Of a stretch of 64,000 nt of DNA, positions 52,506 to 63,768 are shown one piece after another. This DNA is from Unio delphinus. Lineage: Eukaryota > Mollusca > Bivalvia > Unionida > Unionidae. A model generated the notes under the pieces. That model did not search any database and had not been told where the DNA came from. It was given only the letters and a program-made list of their open reading frames with translations. Within the stretch, counting starts at the first letter, position 1. Every line of letters starts with the position of its first letter. Where the stretch lies: contig JAQISU010000155.1 of the NCBI GenBank assembly GCA_029339505.1, forward strand, positions 15,887,501 through 15,951,500, in the 5' to 3' direction. The translations under genes were made by a program, and so were the position numbers.

Positions 52506-53160
52506 TTAAAACTTTTAAATCAAGAAGTAAAATACATTCTCTGTTCTTTATCCATGACTGATTAAAAACTGGTATTCTCGTGACTGCCGTTCTCTGCACT
52601 TGGAAATTTGATATTCAATAATACAAAGTGAATTCCATGCTTATGACAAATAACATCATTAAAATTTCTTAAAGATTAACGTTATTTCACCTTTGAAAGC
52701 ATTCAGCTTTTCAGGTAGCTCTTCCACATCGCTGTAGTCGGGGTTTTCTATAACTTCCTGAAAAACATATATACAAACATGTGCAACAAAATGAAAAGGC
52801 AATTATTTGTCATCATTTGAGTAGATCGTCTCAATTTGCATCTCTGATCAGGAAACATGTTCTTTAGAACCAAGCAGACACAATAACAGGTCTTCTCGTG
52901 AATAAGCAGTGTTGATGTGACTTTCAGTTTAGAAGTAGAAGCGATGAATGTTTCCAAGACGGCTTTCATGGCAGCAACATATAATGTCAGATAAGCACCA
53001 TTTTCATTCAGAGTCGAATATACATCATTAACATTTTGATGAAAACCCTTTGTCCATATATCCATCCATCTAGAAGTAATTTGGATAACAAAGATATCGA
53101 GATCACGGTACCATTTTCATAACACCAATAAGACATTATTATCGCCATGTGGTGAAAATC
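52506..53160. other. Non-coding, nothing recognised
   Basis: A 105-codon minus-strand ORF (52748-53065) shows no motif and has no start context or neighbours to support it. I see no other feature. Confidence 0.35.
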
Positions 53161-54779
53161 GCATGTCGACATGGATTCCGTTCAGAAGAAGTAGCATTAG
53201 AAAATCTTTACAGATGGTAACCATGTCAACCAAATTGAATGGGCATTGGTCTTTTTTATATAGTAACTTGACTTCGAAAGAAGTCTTTCAGCAAAAACCT
53301 CAAGATGATATTACTATACCAGAATTTCCAAGATGGCCGCTGTGACTGGCATATATTTTGTCCGAATAGGACCATTTTCATTTAGAAACAAGAGCATCTT
53401 ATGATGAATCTGTAGAGCTCAAACAGGTGTTCGTTCAATACACCAGCCTACATTTTATATAGTATACATCAAACGTGACACGGGTTTAACACGGTGAACT
53501 CTGACTGGCTCCAAGATGAAAAGCGTTTCAGGATGTGTAAGTGCATGACTTTGTTTTAAGTATTTGGATTATTTGTAGTCATTTGCAAACAAAAGGTACA
53601 AACATGTGAAGAATGCGTGCGAACTGTTGTTCTCTAGTTTACATTCCTAACAAACGTCTGAACATTACACGATCAGTGACATAATCAAAATAGGAGGAAG
53701 GAATAAACGTGCATGCTAATTACGGTCGTAATTGCGAATGTTATATTCAAGCCGTTGGCATTACTCTCCCGCAACCTACCTTTCGAGAATGCTTCCGTCG
53801 AACATTTGAGAAAACATTTCATCGAATGCACACCACAAATGCACCATAAAGGAAGATGAAAGATGCAAAGCATCGATTCCCGGCAAGACAGTTTGTCATT
53901 GAGTCTAGTAAATTAATAAATGTTCGTTTTGACATGGATCCCGTCCCGTCTTATTAAAAATTGAGTTTGATAGTCTAGTCTGATTGAACATATCAGCATA
54001 TCATACAAATATAAGCAATAAAAACATTTTGAAGTTTGTACAGCACGTTAAAGGAGATGTGTAAACATGATATTTGGCTAATCTGAGCAAACACTGGATA
54101 TAAAATAGAAAAGAAATACGTAAAGAAGCATTTAAATAATGTTAATTATGAATGTCCCATAATCATGTATACATTTTAAAGAAGAGTCGTAATCGTGTAC
54201 ACGTTTTAAATAATTTCACACAAAGTCATAACTATTTAAATAATGCAAACTACAAAACGTATCATAATCATGAATACATTTTTAACAAGAGTTCATCGAC
54301 TGGACTGGTTCAATAATACTGGATTATTAAAAATTCAGAGAGATCAACGAAAGACCATTTCTTTCTTTTAAATGCTGAGTGTTGACATCATCGTTGACAT
54401 TATTCAGCGATAACCGGATTTTCAAATTAATTGATGTGTTGGATATATTGGATATCAGCTTGGCACCATTCATTATGCTGAATGATTTTATTAACTTTCT
54501 TCTTCCTACAAGATGTATTTTCATTGGTTAATTCGAAGGTCACCATGACATGACCCCATAGCGATCTATGTCAGATTTTCATGTAGGAAGAAAAAGGTTT
54601 CATAAGAAGTCGTCTGGTGGAAAACCCTTGTTGATATTACTTTCTGTTGTCGATGAGTAAACATAACATAACAAGATTTTCAATATATAAGCAATTAGGA
54701 CAAGGTTCGAACCAATTCTTTCTTAGTTCCAGCTATATATACATCATAAGAAGTCAGTTGGTGAAAGCATAATGTCGAT

Positions 54780-57200
54780 ATAATAATAATAGTAATCAGT
54801 ACTTTGTATAGCGCCTAATCTGTCAAAGCTCTAAGCGCTTTACACCATCAATAATGGTATAACTACACTACAGAATAACAATGACAAAAACAATGAAATT
54901 AGAAAACATAAAAACATGCTGAAAACATATAAGATATAAAACATGATTAGGTCGCTAAGGTTGTCCCTGCAGTCGAAACAGGTGAGTCTTGAGAATACTT
55001 TTAAAAGGGACCACTGCGTCTTTGTGTCTAATTTCAACGGGCAATTCGTCTTTGTGTCTAATTTCAACGGGCAATTCGTTCCACGTCGCTGGGCGCTGGT
55101 GTGCAAAAGAACGTTGTCCATATGACTTTGTTTGCACCTTGGGAACAATGAGTATACGATTATCAGAAGAAGAATGTAAAGATCTAGCTGGTGTATACAC
55201 ATGAGTAAGGCTGGATAGGTATGTTGGACTGGAGTCTGTCATTGAAATATAGCACAGAGAACAAATTTTGTGTTTGATTCTGTATCGAACTGATAGCCAG
55301 TGTAGGGTACATAGCAGTGGAGAGGTGTGCTCTGATCGAGGTGCTCTAAAGATGATCCGTGCAGCTGTGTTTTTAACTTTTTGAAGTTTCTGGAGTAAAT
55401 ATTGTGATGAACCAGACAGAATTCAGTTACAATAGCCACGTCTTCAAAGTACTAATGAACACACAAGTGTTTTCGTAAAATCCACTGAGAGATATTTACG
55501 AATGAAACTGATGCATCTCAATTCAAGATATGCAGCCCTGCAGATGTTCATGACATGTAGGTGCAACGTGAGAGTACTGTCTGTAACGCCTAGATTCAGC
55601 GCTGACGGTGATAATTTAATGTTGGTGGTGCTGATATTTATTGTCTGAGGTAAAGGATGTGAATGAGAAAGTCTTTGTGTTGTGATCAGAATAGCCTCAG
55701 TTTTATCATCATTCATCTGCAGCTTGTTACATGTCATCCATGATTTCACATCCGAAATGCACTTCTCTACTCCATTGATGGTAGCATCAACTTCAGTTGG
55801 GTGGCTAGACTTGTATATTTGGGTGTCATCAGCATACATTTGGTGCGACACTGGGTGATGATCTATGACACTTGAGAGCGGCTGAGTGTACAGAATGAAG
55901 AGAACAGGTCCAAGAACAGATCCCTGCGGAACACTACAACATACGCCAGCTGGACTGGAGTGTATTCCATGTGCTGATATAAGTTGTGACATGTTGACTA
56001 AGTAGGACTTGAACCACTATAAGGCGATAATATGAATGCCAAATACATGCTAGGGTCGGTGAAGTAATATATCATGGTCTATTATGTCAAATGCTGCAGA
56101 TAAATCCAGGAGAGTGAGGACTGTAATTTTTTCCACTATCTAAAGCAGAGAGAATGTCACTAAATACTTTCAGAAGAGTAGTTTCCGTACTGTGGCAAGG
56201 GCGATATGCAGACTGTACATTGCTTGAAAGACTGTTTGAATTTATATGAGATACAAGTTGAGTTAGAACAACCTTTTCTAAGATTTTTGATATAAAAGGG
56301 AGATTAGAAACTAAGCGGTAGTTCTTTAAATCGTTATGGTCCAGTGTTGGTTTCTTCAACAGTGGCTTTACGATCGCAGTTTTGAAAAATGAGAGATTTC
56401 TCGTGATGAGAGAGATATATTAATAACATCAGTTAGTGAATTTAATAGTGGATATAAGCACTCAAGCAGCAGTGATGTCGGGATTGGATCAAGTTCACAA
56501 GATTTTGGTCCACTTTTCATCACGATTGTCCGTACTAAATCTATAGAAACTGGTCCAAATGCTCCTAACTGTTGTCGCTGAAATTCTGCATCATACCTGT
56601 ATGGTGACTAATCAGTTGAAATTGTGCTGTCAAGCGAATCTCTAATGGTTTGAACTTTGTCATCGAAGAAATTTGCAAATTGGTCCAGGTAGGTCTATTG
56701 GAGAGAAGGTCGTTGAAAGTGGTGTACATTTGTTCCTTGACATTCGCATGTTAGTTATCTCGAAGAGCTCTTTGCAGCTGGAACTCTTCGTGACCTTAGT
56801 ACTGTAGTGGGATGATTTGGCTTTATGGACTATGTTTGTGACGTTCTTCTTAGCGGATTCGTAGATTTGTTTATGAATAGTTAGTCTGGTGGAAAGCCAA
56901 AGCCTCTCTGCTTTTCGGCGATGTATTTTAGCAGTACAAAGCTGGTGCCTAACCCTCCTATACAAAGGAGAACACTTTTTTTAATAGTCACTCTGCATTT
57001 AAATTCTGGGGCATGTTTTTCAAGCAATGGACGCAGGCAATTATCAAGTTGTTCCGCTGTAGGATGTAAGAAAGTTGTTAGGTTTTCTTGGATGTCATGC
57101 ATGAATTTGGTTCTATTTATCATACGGAGGTTTCTCTTAGTAGCAAATAGAGATGGAGGGTTAGGGACTGATACGTCAAGATGGCATACATGGCAGAGGT
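54780..57200 (-). mobile_element. 5'-truncated non-LTR retrotransposon, decayed reverse transcriptase
   Basis: Read on the - strand. A linker segment (QLDNCLRPLLEKHAPEFKC, about 57.0 kb) leads into RT fragments: KNYRLVSNLPFISKILEKVV and SAYRPCHSTETTLLKV (56.1-56.4 kb), then PQGSVLGPVLFILYT and the catalytic YADD in QMYADDTQIY (55.8-55.9 kb). NKLQMNDDKTE follows, and later the conserved end (YGQRSFAHQRPATWNELP, SILKTHLF at 54.95-55.2 kb). Several stops and frame changes break it. The 3' tail is an (AAT)n-like run beside a GCGCCTAATCTGTCAAAGC motif. The endonuclease part is absent. The type is CR1/L2/Jockey-like; the clade is not decided. Confidence 0.85.
55019..55078 (-). repeat. 30-bp tandem duplication inside the retroelement ORF
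   Basis: A 30-base segment (starting TTTGTGTCTAATTTCAACGG on +) is present twice with no difference, duplicating ten codons (DELPVEIRHK) in frame. Confidence 0.9.
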
Positions 57201-58397
57201 GATTCGATGCACACGGAACAGCCAATGTATGATGAAACACAACAATGTAGACGATGACAGAAAACAAGCACAAATGTCACAAATATAGTACTAAATCGGA
57301 AGATCCACGCAGTCAAAGCGATGGCAGCCATCTTTCCGGATTTCCGGATATGGCCAACCATTTAGAAAATGTAGTGCTAACAATATTTCAAGATGGCCAC
57401 GGTGGAAGTCATATTAGAGGTTGGATCGGCACCATTTATATTTATGACTCCAAAACATAATAATTACATTTACAGTGAAATCCCAATCTGATATCAGTAT
57501 TCATCCAGAAGAAACAGTGATAATAAGAATTCAAGATGGCCACATTGGCTGGCATATTGAACTTAGGACCAACCAGACATCAAACAAAGTTATTTAATAA
57601 AAATCACCTGCTGATACGACAATCCATTCAGGAGGAATATATGAAACGATATTTTCAAAGTTGCCGTTCTTGTGACCATATTGGACATCAGACAGTCATC
57701 ATTGTTATTTCGACCAACTATAATTCATAAGAAGTCTTCTTGAAAAAACATTACTTTCCCTTCAGAATGATTGGCAATAATATATTCACAATGTAGCACC
57801 TTTGGTTGCAATATTGGCTAACTGATCAGTGCAATTTTCATTAAGATTAATTAGGCATAATAAGATGTCATCTAGTGGACATCACGTGGCAATATTGCAT
57901 TCCGTTCAGGAGAAGTAGCCATATCAAAGTTGTCATGATCACTGCTTTGGCAGATATGCTGGATATCAAATCGGCGATATTTTCCTTTTAGAAATCATAA
58001 GAAATCTTTTGTTAAAATTCCATGTTGATATAACCACCCATTTACGTGGAGTAGAGATAACAAAGTTGTATAGATGACCGCTGTGGGCCATATTTGATCT
58101 CAGATTGTCTTAATGTTCATCTGCGACCAAGCAGACAAGATGTCTTTTGGTGAAAGCACCATGTTAATATGCCTTCGTATTTAGAAGAAGTATCGATAAC
58201 AGGAGTATGTGGTGGCTATATTGAACATAAAATAGGCACTATTTTCATTTAGGCCCAAAGAGACGGTTGAATGAGTGTGGGGGCAAACTTTCCTGGCAAT
58301 TCTTCAATTAGTTTATGAGAAATAACATTAACAATCTTGTGCTATTAGGCGGACAAGCGACGGACGACCAGCAACAAATACATCCGATAAGCTCTAC

Positions 58398-58495
58398 CAA
58401 GCCCCGGGTGGCGAAGTGGTCTGAGATGATCGTCTATACAGATCACTGATATTTTAGTTCTGTCCGCATGGGTTCGAGTCTCGGATCAGCCAACG
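58398..58495 (+). repeat. tRNA-like SINE head
   Basis: GGTGGCGAAGTGGTC (A box) and GGGTTCGAGTCTC (B box) with matching ends GCCCCGG/GGATCAGCC. The length of about 92 nt and the loose arms argue against a working tRNA gene. It is best read as the promoter head of a SINE whose body is decayed. Confidence 0.55.
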
Positions 58496-58499
58496 TTGT

Positions 58500-59090
58500 A
58501 ATATGAAACATCTTGCCAGTAGCTTCTTATGATTAGGTGATATCTTGCTGAAGTCTTCTTTCATCAAAGAAACTGGTCGCCATTTATGAAAAATGGAGCT
58601 CCACCTATTCAACCACAAACACATATGCCGGTATAGCCTATAATTAGTCGAGCAAAACCATACACTTATCAAATAGATGTAGTGCCCATCTACCATCCCC
58701 TATCCTGCCTCCACCCCGCCTCCCCGAAAAGCAAATTTACTGTAAGGATCACCTTATTTATGTCATCTGGAGCAGCCCCCCTCTTGGATACCAGTTGGCC
58801 ACCTTAAGAAAAAACTATAGAAAATAAACCAAACTGTTGTCATTTTAGGCAGATCACATAAAATCTTGATAAAATATAATCATGTCGCAAAATTATTTAT
58901 TGAATTGTGATTTAGAAAATGGTGAAGTCTATTTCTGTTAGTTCTTGTAAAGTTATAATCTAGCAGTAAAGCCTGAAGTTGGTATCACAACGTCTACTAA
59001 AGCTGGACAGAAACTAATCGCAAAATGTGTGGGGATTGGGGGATAGGGATGTCGATAGAGTAAGACATAATCGTAAAAAAAGACTGTCTA
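58500..59090. other. Non-coding, nothing recognised
   Basis: No supported ORF or repeat. The PolB-like sequence begins abruptly at about 59093. Confidence 0.4.
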
Positions 59091-59092
59091 TA

Positions 59093-61197
59093 ATGACCAT
59101 GACCCACGTGTCTCTTCCCCAGGGCACAGGACGCAAAAAGTATTATTGGTCGACAACCATCGCAACACCAAACTAAGCCTCGTCCGAATTAACAATCTTC
59201 AAAACCAGATGTGTTTAGTACATGCTGTCGTCGTGGGACGAACGTATGCGAACAAGAACGACACGGCAGAATGGAAACGTGCCTGGAAAGCTATTCAACG
59301 ATCGGACCGAGAAAAACAAAGAAGTGAAGCAGAACTCCTGTTACAGCAAGCGGGGATATCCGAAGACACCCCTTGCGGCATTCCAGAAATGCAAAAATTG
59401 CAAGACGTCTTGGCTCCACGTTACACGTTGAAAGTGCACTCTCATCATAATGTCACCATCAGACGAGGACATACTGCATTACATTGCGATCAAGCAATTG
59501 TTGAACAATTTAATCGGACACTTGCTGAGCGGTTATTTGGATCTCAAGACGCGAAGGAATTTATTCAGGATAAACGATCTCGTGAATGGGTCAGAAGTGC
59601 GTGGACCTCTTTTGTTTCGAAGCAACGATTTCAAACACGGAAAATACATTCACGTCTACCAGCACAATGAGTATTTTGATACCATTACCAGCATCACTGG
59701 ATCCTGGGGTACGGTTACTACTGTGAAAAATGTGACTATGGTGATAACAATCGAGAACAACACAAGAGTTGTGGATCAAAATGTGAAAAATGTTAGGGAT
59801 GTTTGGCGTCTAAACATTGTCTGGACAAAGGACAAGAAAGAGTGCATTGCCCTGTTTGTCAGCGCACTTTTGTCAGTCCTACCTGTTACTAACAACATTT
59901 GAAGATGCAAGGTTCACAGCAGAAAATTGCTTGCCAACTGCTGAGATTGTGCCTTTCTTGTGGACAAGGCATACGTACCAATAGTGTCAAGTTTCACTCT
60001 TGTCGAGGTAAGAAACGATGTCACATTTGTCGCCAAATCGTGGATTTGGAACACGAATGCTTCATTCAAAAACATCTACCCCAACAAGATGACCAGAAGC
60101 AAGGAAATTTTTATCTTGTTTGATTTCGAATGCATGCAAGACACCAGTAATCTCATTCCTAATTTCTGCGTGACTCACATTATTTGTGTGACAAGGAAAA
60201 CAAATGTATCAAACACGCCCACAAGATAGGAGGCGAAAAGACCATTGAAACGTATTTGGTGGATGGCTGGGCTTTAGAAAACCCTCAGATCGTGTGCGAG
60301 TTTAACGGATGCTTATTTCACGGATGTTCCATGTGTTACCCTCAACGTGACACAAAAAATCAGTTTTTACAACGGATCATGGAAGCCTTATACCAGACTA
60401 CTTGTCAGCGGCGTTTGAAGTTAGAACAGCAAGGATACCAAGTGGTGGAAATGTGGGAACATGAGTACGATCACTGATTGAAAACCGATCCCGAGTTTAA
60501 ACGCATTGCGGAAAGTTACAAGTTGGTGGACCCATTGAACCCCGGGATAGTTTGTACGGAGGACGAACGAATGTCACCTGTTCTCTGTACCAGGCGGTTG
60601 AGGAGAAGGGAGAAGAAATCAAATACTTGGACGTGTGTTCGCTGTATCCTTACGTGTGCAAATATTGTCACTTTTCCGTAGGGCGTCCACAATTGATGAC
60701 AGAACACAATGACCTGGACCACATTCGACAGTACAAAGGATTGATCAAGTGCAAAGTCTTGCCTCCTACGGACTTGTACCATCCTATTTTACCTCACCAA
60801 TGCCAAAGGAAACTGATGTTTCCTTTGTGTCGAACTTGTGCCGAAACGTGCAACCAAGACCCAAATTGTCAGCACAGCCAGGAAGAACGCGCCTTGACAG
60901 GAACGTGGGTTAGCGTGGGATTGTTTAAAGCTCTTTACCACTTTGCCAAGACACAACAATACCGCAAGGGAGACGAGACATGGAAAGTTATTTTTGCAGA
61001 CTACGTATATGCCTCTTCGAAACTAAAACAAGAAGCTAGCGGCTATCCTTTCTGGTGCCACACTCCCGAAGACCAAACGAATTTCAAAGAAAAATATAGG
61101 GAGCAGGACGGTATCGCTTTAGACCACATCGAGAAAAACGAGGGAATGCGATCGTTTTTGCCAATGTGATGTTAAATTGCTTGTGGGGTAAATTGGC
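59093..61197 (+). pseudogene. polB: Second PolB fragment with internal deletion and integrase patch (copy 2)
   Basis: Homologous at the DNA level to copy 1 from about 47610 down to about 44790, in opposite orientation. It starts within the N-terminal region and stops just after the motif B-type LNCLWGK equivalent, so motif C is absent. About 0.8 kb is missing between the exonuclease I region (about 60175) and the LCDKE... segment (60184), corresponding to roughly 46640-45825 in copy 1. A 151-bp stretch of foreign integrase sequence sits at 59443-59593. There are several frame changes (59.6-60.0, 60.1-60.2, 60.48-60.55 kb). DVCSLYP is visible at about 60.63 kb. It is derived from a related but not identical element. 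Confidence 0.85.
59443..59593 (+). repeat. Integrase-derived 151-bp patch within PolB copy 2
   Basis: It matches 63038-63188 in the second element's integrase at equal length and the same strand, with roughly ten differences by eye. Flanking PolB sequence continues normally on both sides, apart from about six bases replaced relative to copy 1. Confidence 0.9.
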
Positions 61198-61199
61198 AT

Positions 61200-61478
61200 A
61201 GAGATCGTCTTTACCCAGGACGGAGAGCGGCAGGGAGGGCGAATCCGACAACCTTTTAAAGATTCGTCTATTTGGTAAACCACGGCTTCCTCCAAAATTG
61301 TAAAAAAAGTGCGTCCATTTAGCAAACCAAGGCTTGCTCGAAATCGTAGAAAAAGGGACGCAAAGTCGTTGTCGCACCCTCACTGCTGCTATGGGTTTAA
61401 ATGTTTTTATAGGATTTGAACCGAATATCTTATCAGGTCCGGTACAATATTTTGATCTCGTGTGATGCAAATTTATCT
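61200..61478. other. Spacer between PolB copy 2 and the second element's ATPase
   Basis: No clear gene. It has a short repeat: GGTAAACCACGGCTTCCTCC and GCAAACCAAGGCTTGCTCG at about 61274 and 61321. ORFs here on the - strand (61084-61470) run over the PolB fragment and look like chance. Confidence 0.35.
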
Positions 61479-62078
61479 TTATAAATCCATGTGGGATTCA
61501 CTGAGCATGACTAAAGAAATTTCTAAAGAATTATAATCCATATCACCGCCGCACCAAGTCTGCCAAATATTTCGTAGCGTATGTGTGTCAACTCCGTTGA
61601 ATACAGCAAGAATATTGCAGTTTTCTCTGATCACTTTTGGTATTTGAGTGTATCGTTGAGTGACATATATCACATCGGTATTTTGATGCCTGCCTCTGGA
61701 AAATATCCTAGCAGGATTCTTTTGATTGTCTAACATGTCATCATCATAGACGACTAAATTATTAATACTTCCATCAATATCATCAATACTCGGTGTTTCC
61801 TCAATATCGGATATACACTCAATAATATCCTCATCGATTTCCGATTTTGCTTTCTCGTTAAAATCCTTTAACACCTCGTAACATCGCTGATCGTCCACAC
61901 TCGGGGATCCTAAATACAACATGTCCCATTTCATCCATCTCGTTAACAAATTAAGTAGCAGTTGTGTCTTGACACTTCCAGATGGTCCGATTATTATCAT
62001 GCGAACAGAACTCGGTAGCGCTACATGGTGTTTACCTGGTTCTCGTGCTTTTGTCGCCGAAAAATCAATTACATTCAT
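61479..62078 (-). CDS. A32-like DNA packaging ATPase with altered Walker A
   Basis: 199 residues, open, ATG at 62076-62078. MIIIGPSGSVKTQLLLNLL is the Walker A loop, but the Gly before Lys-Thr is Val (GSVKT instead of the family's GxGKT). Walker B is NLVVYDDDML. IFSRGRHQNTDVIYVTQRYTQIP and NCNILAVFNG follow, typical of A32/FtsK-HerA packaging ATPases of Polintons and poxviruses. The sequence is different from the ATPase at 41280-42011, so it belongs to another lineage. The frame ends at TGA near 61481 and may be truncated at the C-terminus. The Walker change would probably abolish ATP binding. Confidence 0.8.
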   Translation of the reverse strand: MNVIDFSATKAREPGKHHVALPSSVRMIIIGPSGSVKTQLLLNLLTRWMKWDMLYLGSPSVDDQRCYEVLKDFNEKAKSEIDEDIIECISDIEETPSIDDIDGSINNLVVYDDDMLDNQKNPARIFSRGRHQNTDVIYVTQRYTQIPKVIRENCNILAVFNGVDTHTLRNIWQTWCGGDMDYNSLEISLVMLSESHMDL

Positions 62079-62095
62079 GTTATTATAAATAAATT
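62079..62095. promoter_or_regulatory. 17-bp divergent spacer
   Basis: Only 17 bp (TTATTATAAATAAATT-like) separate the ATPase start (-) from the zinc-ribbon start (+). This is too short for two normal promoters outside the coding parts, so leaders must be leaderless or overlap, or one start codon is further in. Confidence 0.4.
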
Positions 62096-62606
62096 ATGGA
62101 TCTATATTGCGTGAAATGTAAGAAGCGAACTAACACAAACGACTTGACGATTACAACGAAAATAACATATCAGCACTTGCTGGTAAGTGTGTAGAATGTA
62201 GTCCAAAGAAATTTAAATTTGTTTCTATGAAATCTGCAGATGATTTTTAAAAAAACGAGGAGGTGATATTGCAGCTAAATTAGTAAAACTCCTAGGACCA
62301 CCATGTGCGAAGTATCCAGTGAAAAACACCTTCCGGGATATAGTTATTATGGACCGAAGACCAGACTCGATATCCGATCAAAACCAACGCCGACCGGGTG
62401 AATATCCAATAAACTCCATTGATAAGGCATGTCATGCGCATTATGTTGCTTGTAAAATCAGCAATCTGCAGCATAGACATATCGCAGATGCAAAATTGAT
62501 TCATGCTTTAAATTCTATCACTGATAAATCCTTCATGTTAAAATTAGCTTCATGGTTGATAAAATCGGTGATGAAAAGTAAATTGATGTTGGGTGCTGGT
62601 ATTTAA
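62096..62606 (+). pseudogene. Zinc-ribbon plus phospholipase A2-like protein, frameshifted
   Basis: The start MDLYCVKCKKRTNTND gives the first CxxC. The second (GKCVEC, about 62190) is in another frame. The downstream part (62220-62606) carries a KRGGD... segment and then a PLA2-like block: PGEYPINSIDKACHAHYVAC, with a helical end WLIKSVMKSKLMLG. In the family the active site is a His-Asp pair; here the position after His is Tyr. A fusion of this zinc ribbon and a parvovirus-VP1-type PLA2 domain is a protein I recognise from Polintons. In parvoviruses the domain acts on endosomal membranes. This copy is broken by frame changes and has lost the catalytic Asp. Confidence 0.62.
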
Positions 62607-62613
62607 TGACATC

Positions 62614-63544
62614 ATGGAATATATTTATTATTCTCAAAGAGGATACTTGAGGGGTAAAGCATCAATCAGTAAACTTGCTAGCTCCGCAATGGTGAAAAAT
62701 ACCAGTGCAGCGGATTGGTTATCCAAACAGGCGACATGGCAAATTTATCTACCACCTCCTAAACAAATTACCTACTCGCATTTTGATGTCAGCGCACCTA
62801 ATGAAGTTCATCAGGCTGATATATTATTTCTGCGCATGATGACTTTTACAAGTATGCGCTAACGTAGTTGATGTTGCGAGTCGATACAAACAAGCAGAAC
62901 CGCTAAAGACAAAATCATCAACTCAAGTGGCTTCTGCGTTTGAAAGGATTTATCCACGAGGTCCTCTGCATTGGCCAAATCTATTACAAGTTGATCGTGG
63001 CACGGAATTTCAGGGTGCTGTGTTATCAACAATGAAGCATCATAATGTCACCATCAGCCGAGGACATACTGCATTACATCGCGATCAGGCAATTGTTGAA
63101 CGATTTAATCGGACACATGCTGAGCGGTTATTTGGATATCAAGACGAGAAGGAATTTATTCAGGATAAACGATCTATTGAATGGCTCAAGAGAATGCCAG
63201 GCGTGATTACCCCGCTAAATAATGAGATTACTCGAACAATCAACATGAAACCTAACAACGCTATTAGAAAGAAGTATATACCCAAACAACCGCAAAATGA
63301 TGTTCCAAAACAACCGATGTCACCGTTATATATTTATATGAACCAGGAGAACTCGAAGGTGGCAAAAAAAGCTACTGATCCTATCTGGAGTGTCACCACG
63401 CATAAAATATCTAGCATAGCACGATCCAAGGGTAGACCAGCAATCTATAGATTGGATTAAACTGCTCCTCAGCGAGGATTTACTCGTGAACAATTAAAAG
63501 TGATACCCGAGGATATTCAATTACCGCAATGTGGTCTTAACTAG
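62614..63544 (+). pseudogene. Polinton-type integrase of a second lineage, broken
   Basis: ATG at 62614. GYLRGKASISKLA and a WLSKQATWQIYLP segment lead to the first catalytic Asp in HQADILFL. Reading then changes frame between about 62820 and 62927 (DVASRYKQAEPLK lies in another frame). The second Asp is in LQVDRGTEFQGAV and the Glu in AIVERFNRTHAERLFG. A TAA at 63458-63460 precedes a further open stretch to TAG 63542-63544, containing a FTREQLKVIPEDIQLP end. This is the F54H12.3-like integrase type found in many Polintons. It is clearly different from the one at 37640-38732. It is the source family of the patch in PolB copy 2. Confidence 0.82.
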
Positions 63545-63768
63545 AAATTATTTCTTTTTCACTCAAGACAAGTCAGCATCACATTATCTCTACTATGACC
63601 AATACTGCTATTTGTCTGTCTATGGTAAATTGGTGAGAATCTTTATCCGACCAGCACCAACTCATTGTACAATTGCAACTCGCGCAGTGATTATTCTGTT
63701 GTTGTTTCAGTGTAATTATTAATTCAGCATCAATGTCAAATTCTCTATTATTTGTTTGATCCTGTTGT
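63545..63768. other. Spacer between convergent integrase and helicase
   Basis: No gene seen. A 63-codon + ORF at 63531-63722 has no recognisable motif. Confidence 0.4.

Larger units (their letters stand above)
53160..58265. repeat. Degenerate satellite family with CAAGATGGCC core (interrupted)
   Basis: Recurring blocks: TTCAGAAGAAGTAGC, CAAGATGGCCNC, TGGCTGGCATATTG, ATCGGCACCATTTTCATTTAG, CATAAGAAGTCTTTTGGTGA and CATGTTGATAT. They are seen at about 53165-53440, 54595-54640, 54748-54780 and in a run from 57375 to 58265 at spacings of about 140-190 bp. The units are heavily diverged. The non-LTR element at 54780-57200 lies inside the family. Between about 53460 and 54590 I see no gene. Confidence 0.55.

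Noticed and set aside
52748..53065. 105-codon minus-strand ORF
   Set aside because: No recognisable motif, no promoter or neighbour support, and AT-rich surroundings where such ORFs arise by chance.
58398..58495. Functional tRNA gene
   Set aside because: A and B boxes are present but the arms do not form a full cloverleaf and the length is wrong; a SINE head is the better reading.
61084..61470. Minus-strand ORFs of 68-128 codons at the end of PolB copy 2
   Set aside because: They run across the PolB fragment's end and an unrelated spacer, with no motif.
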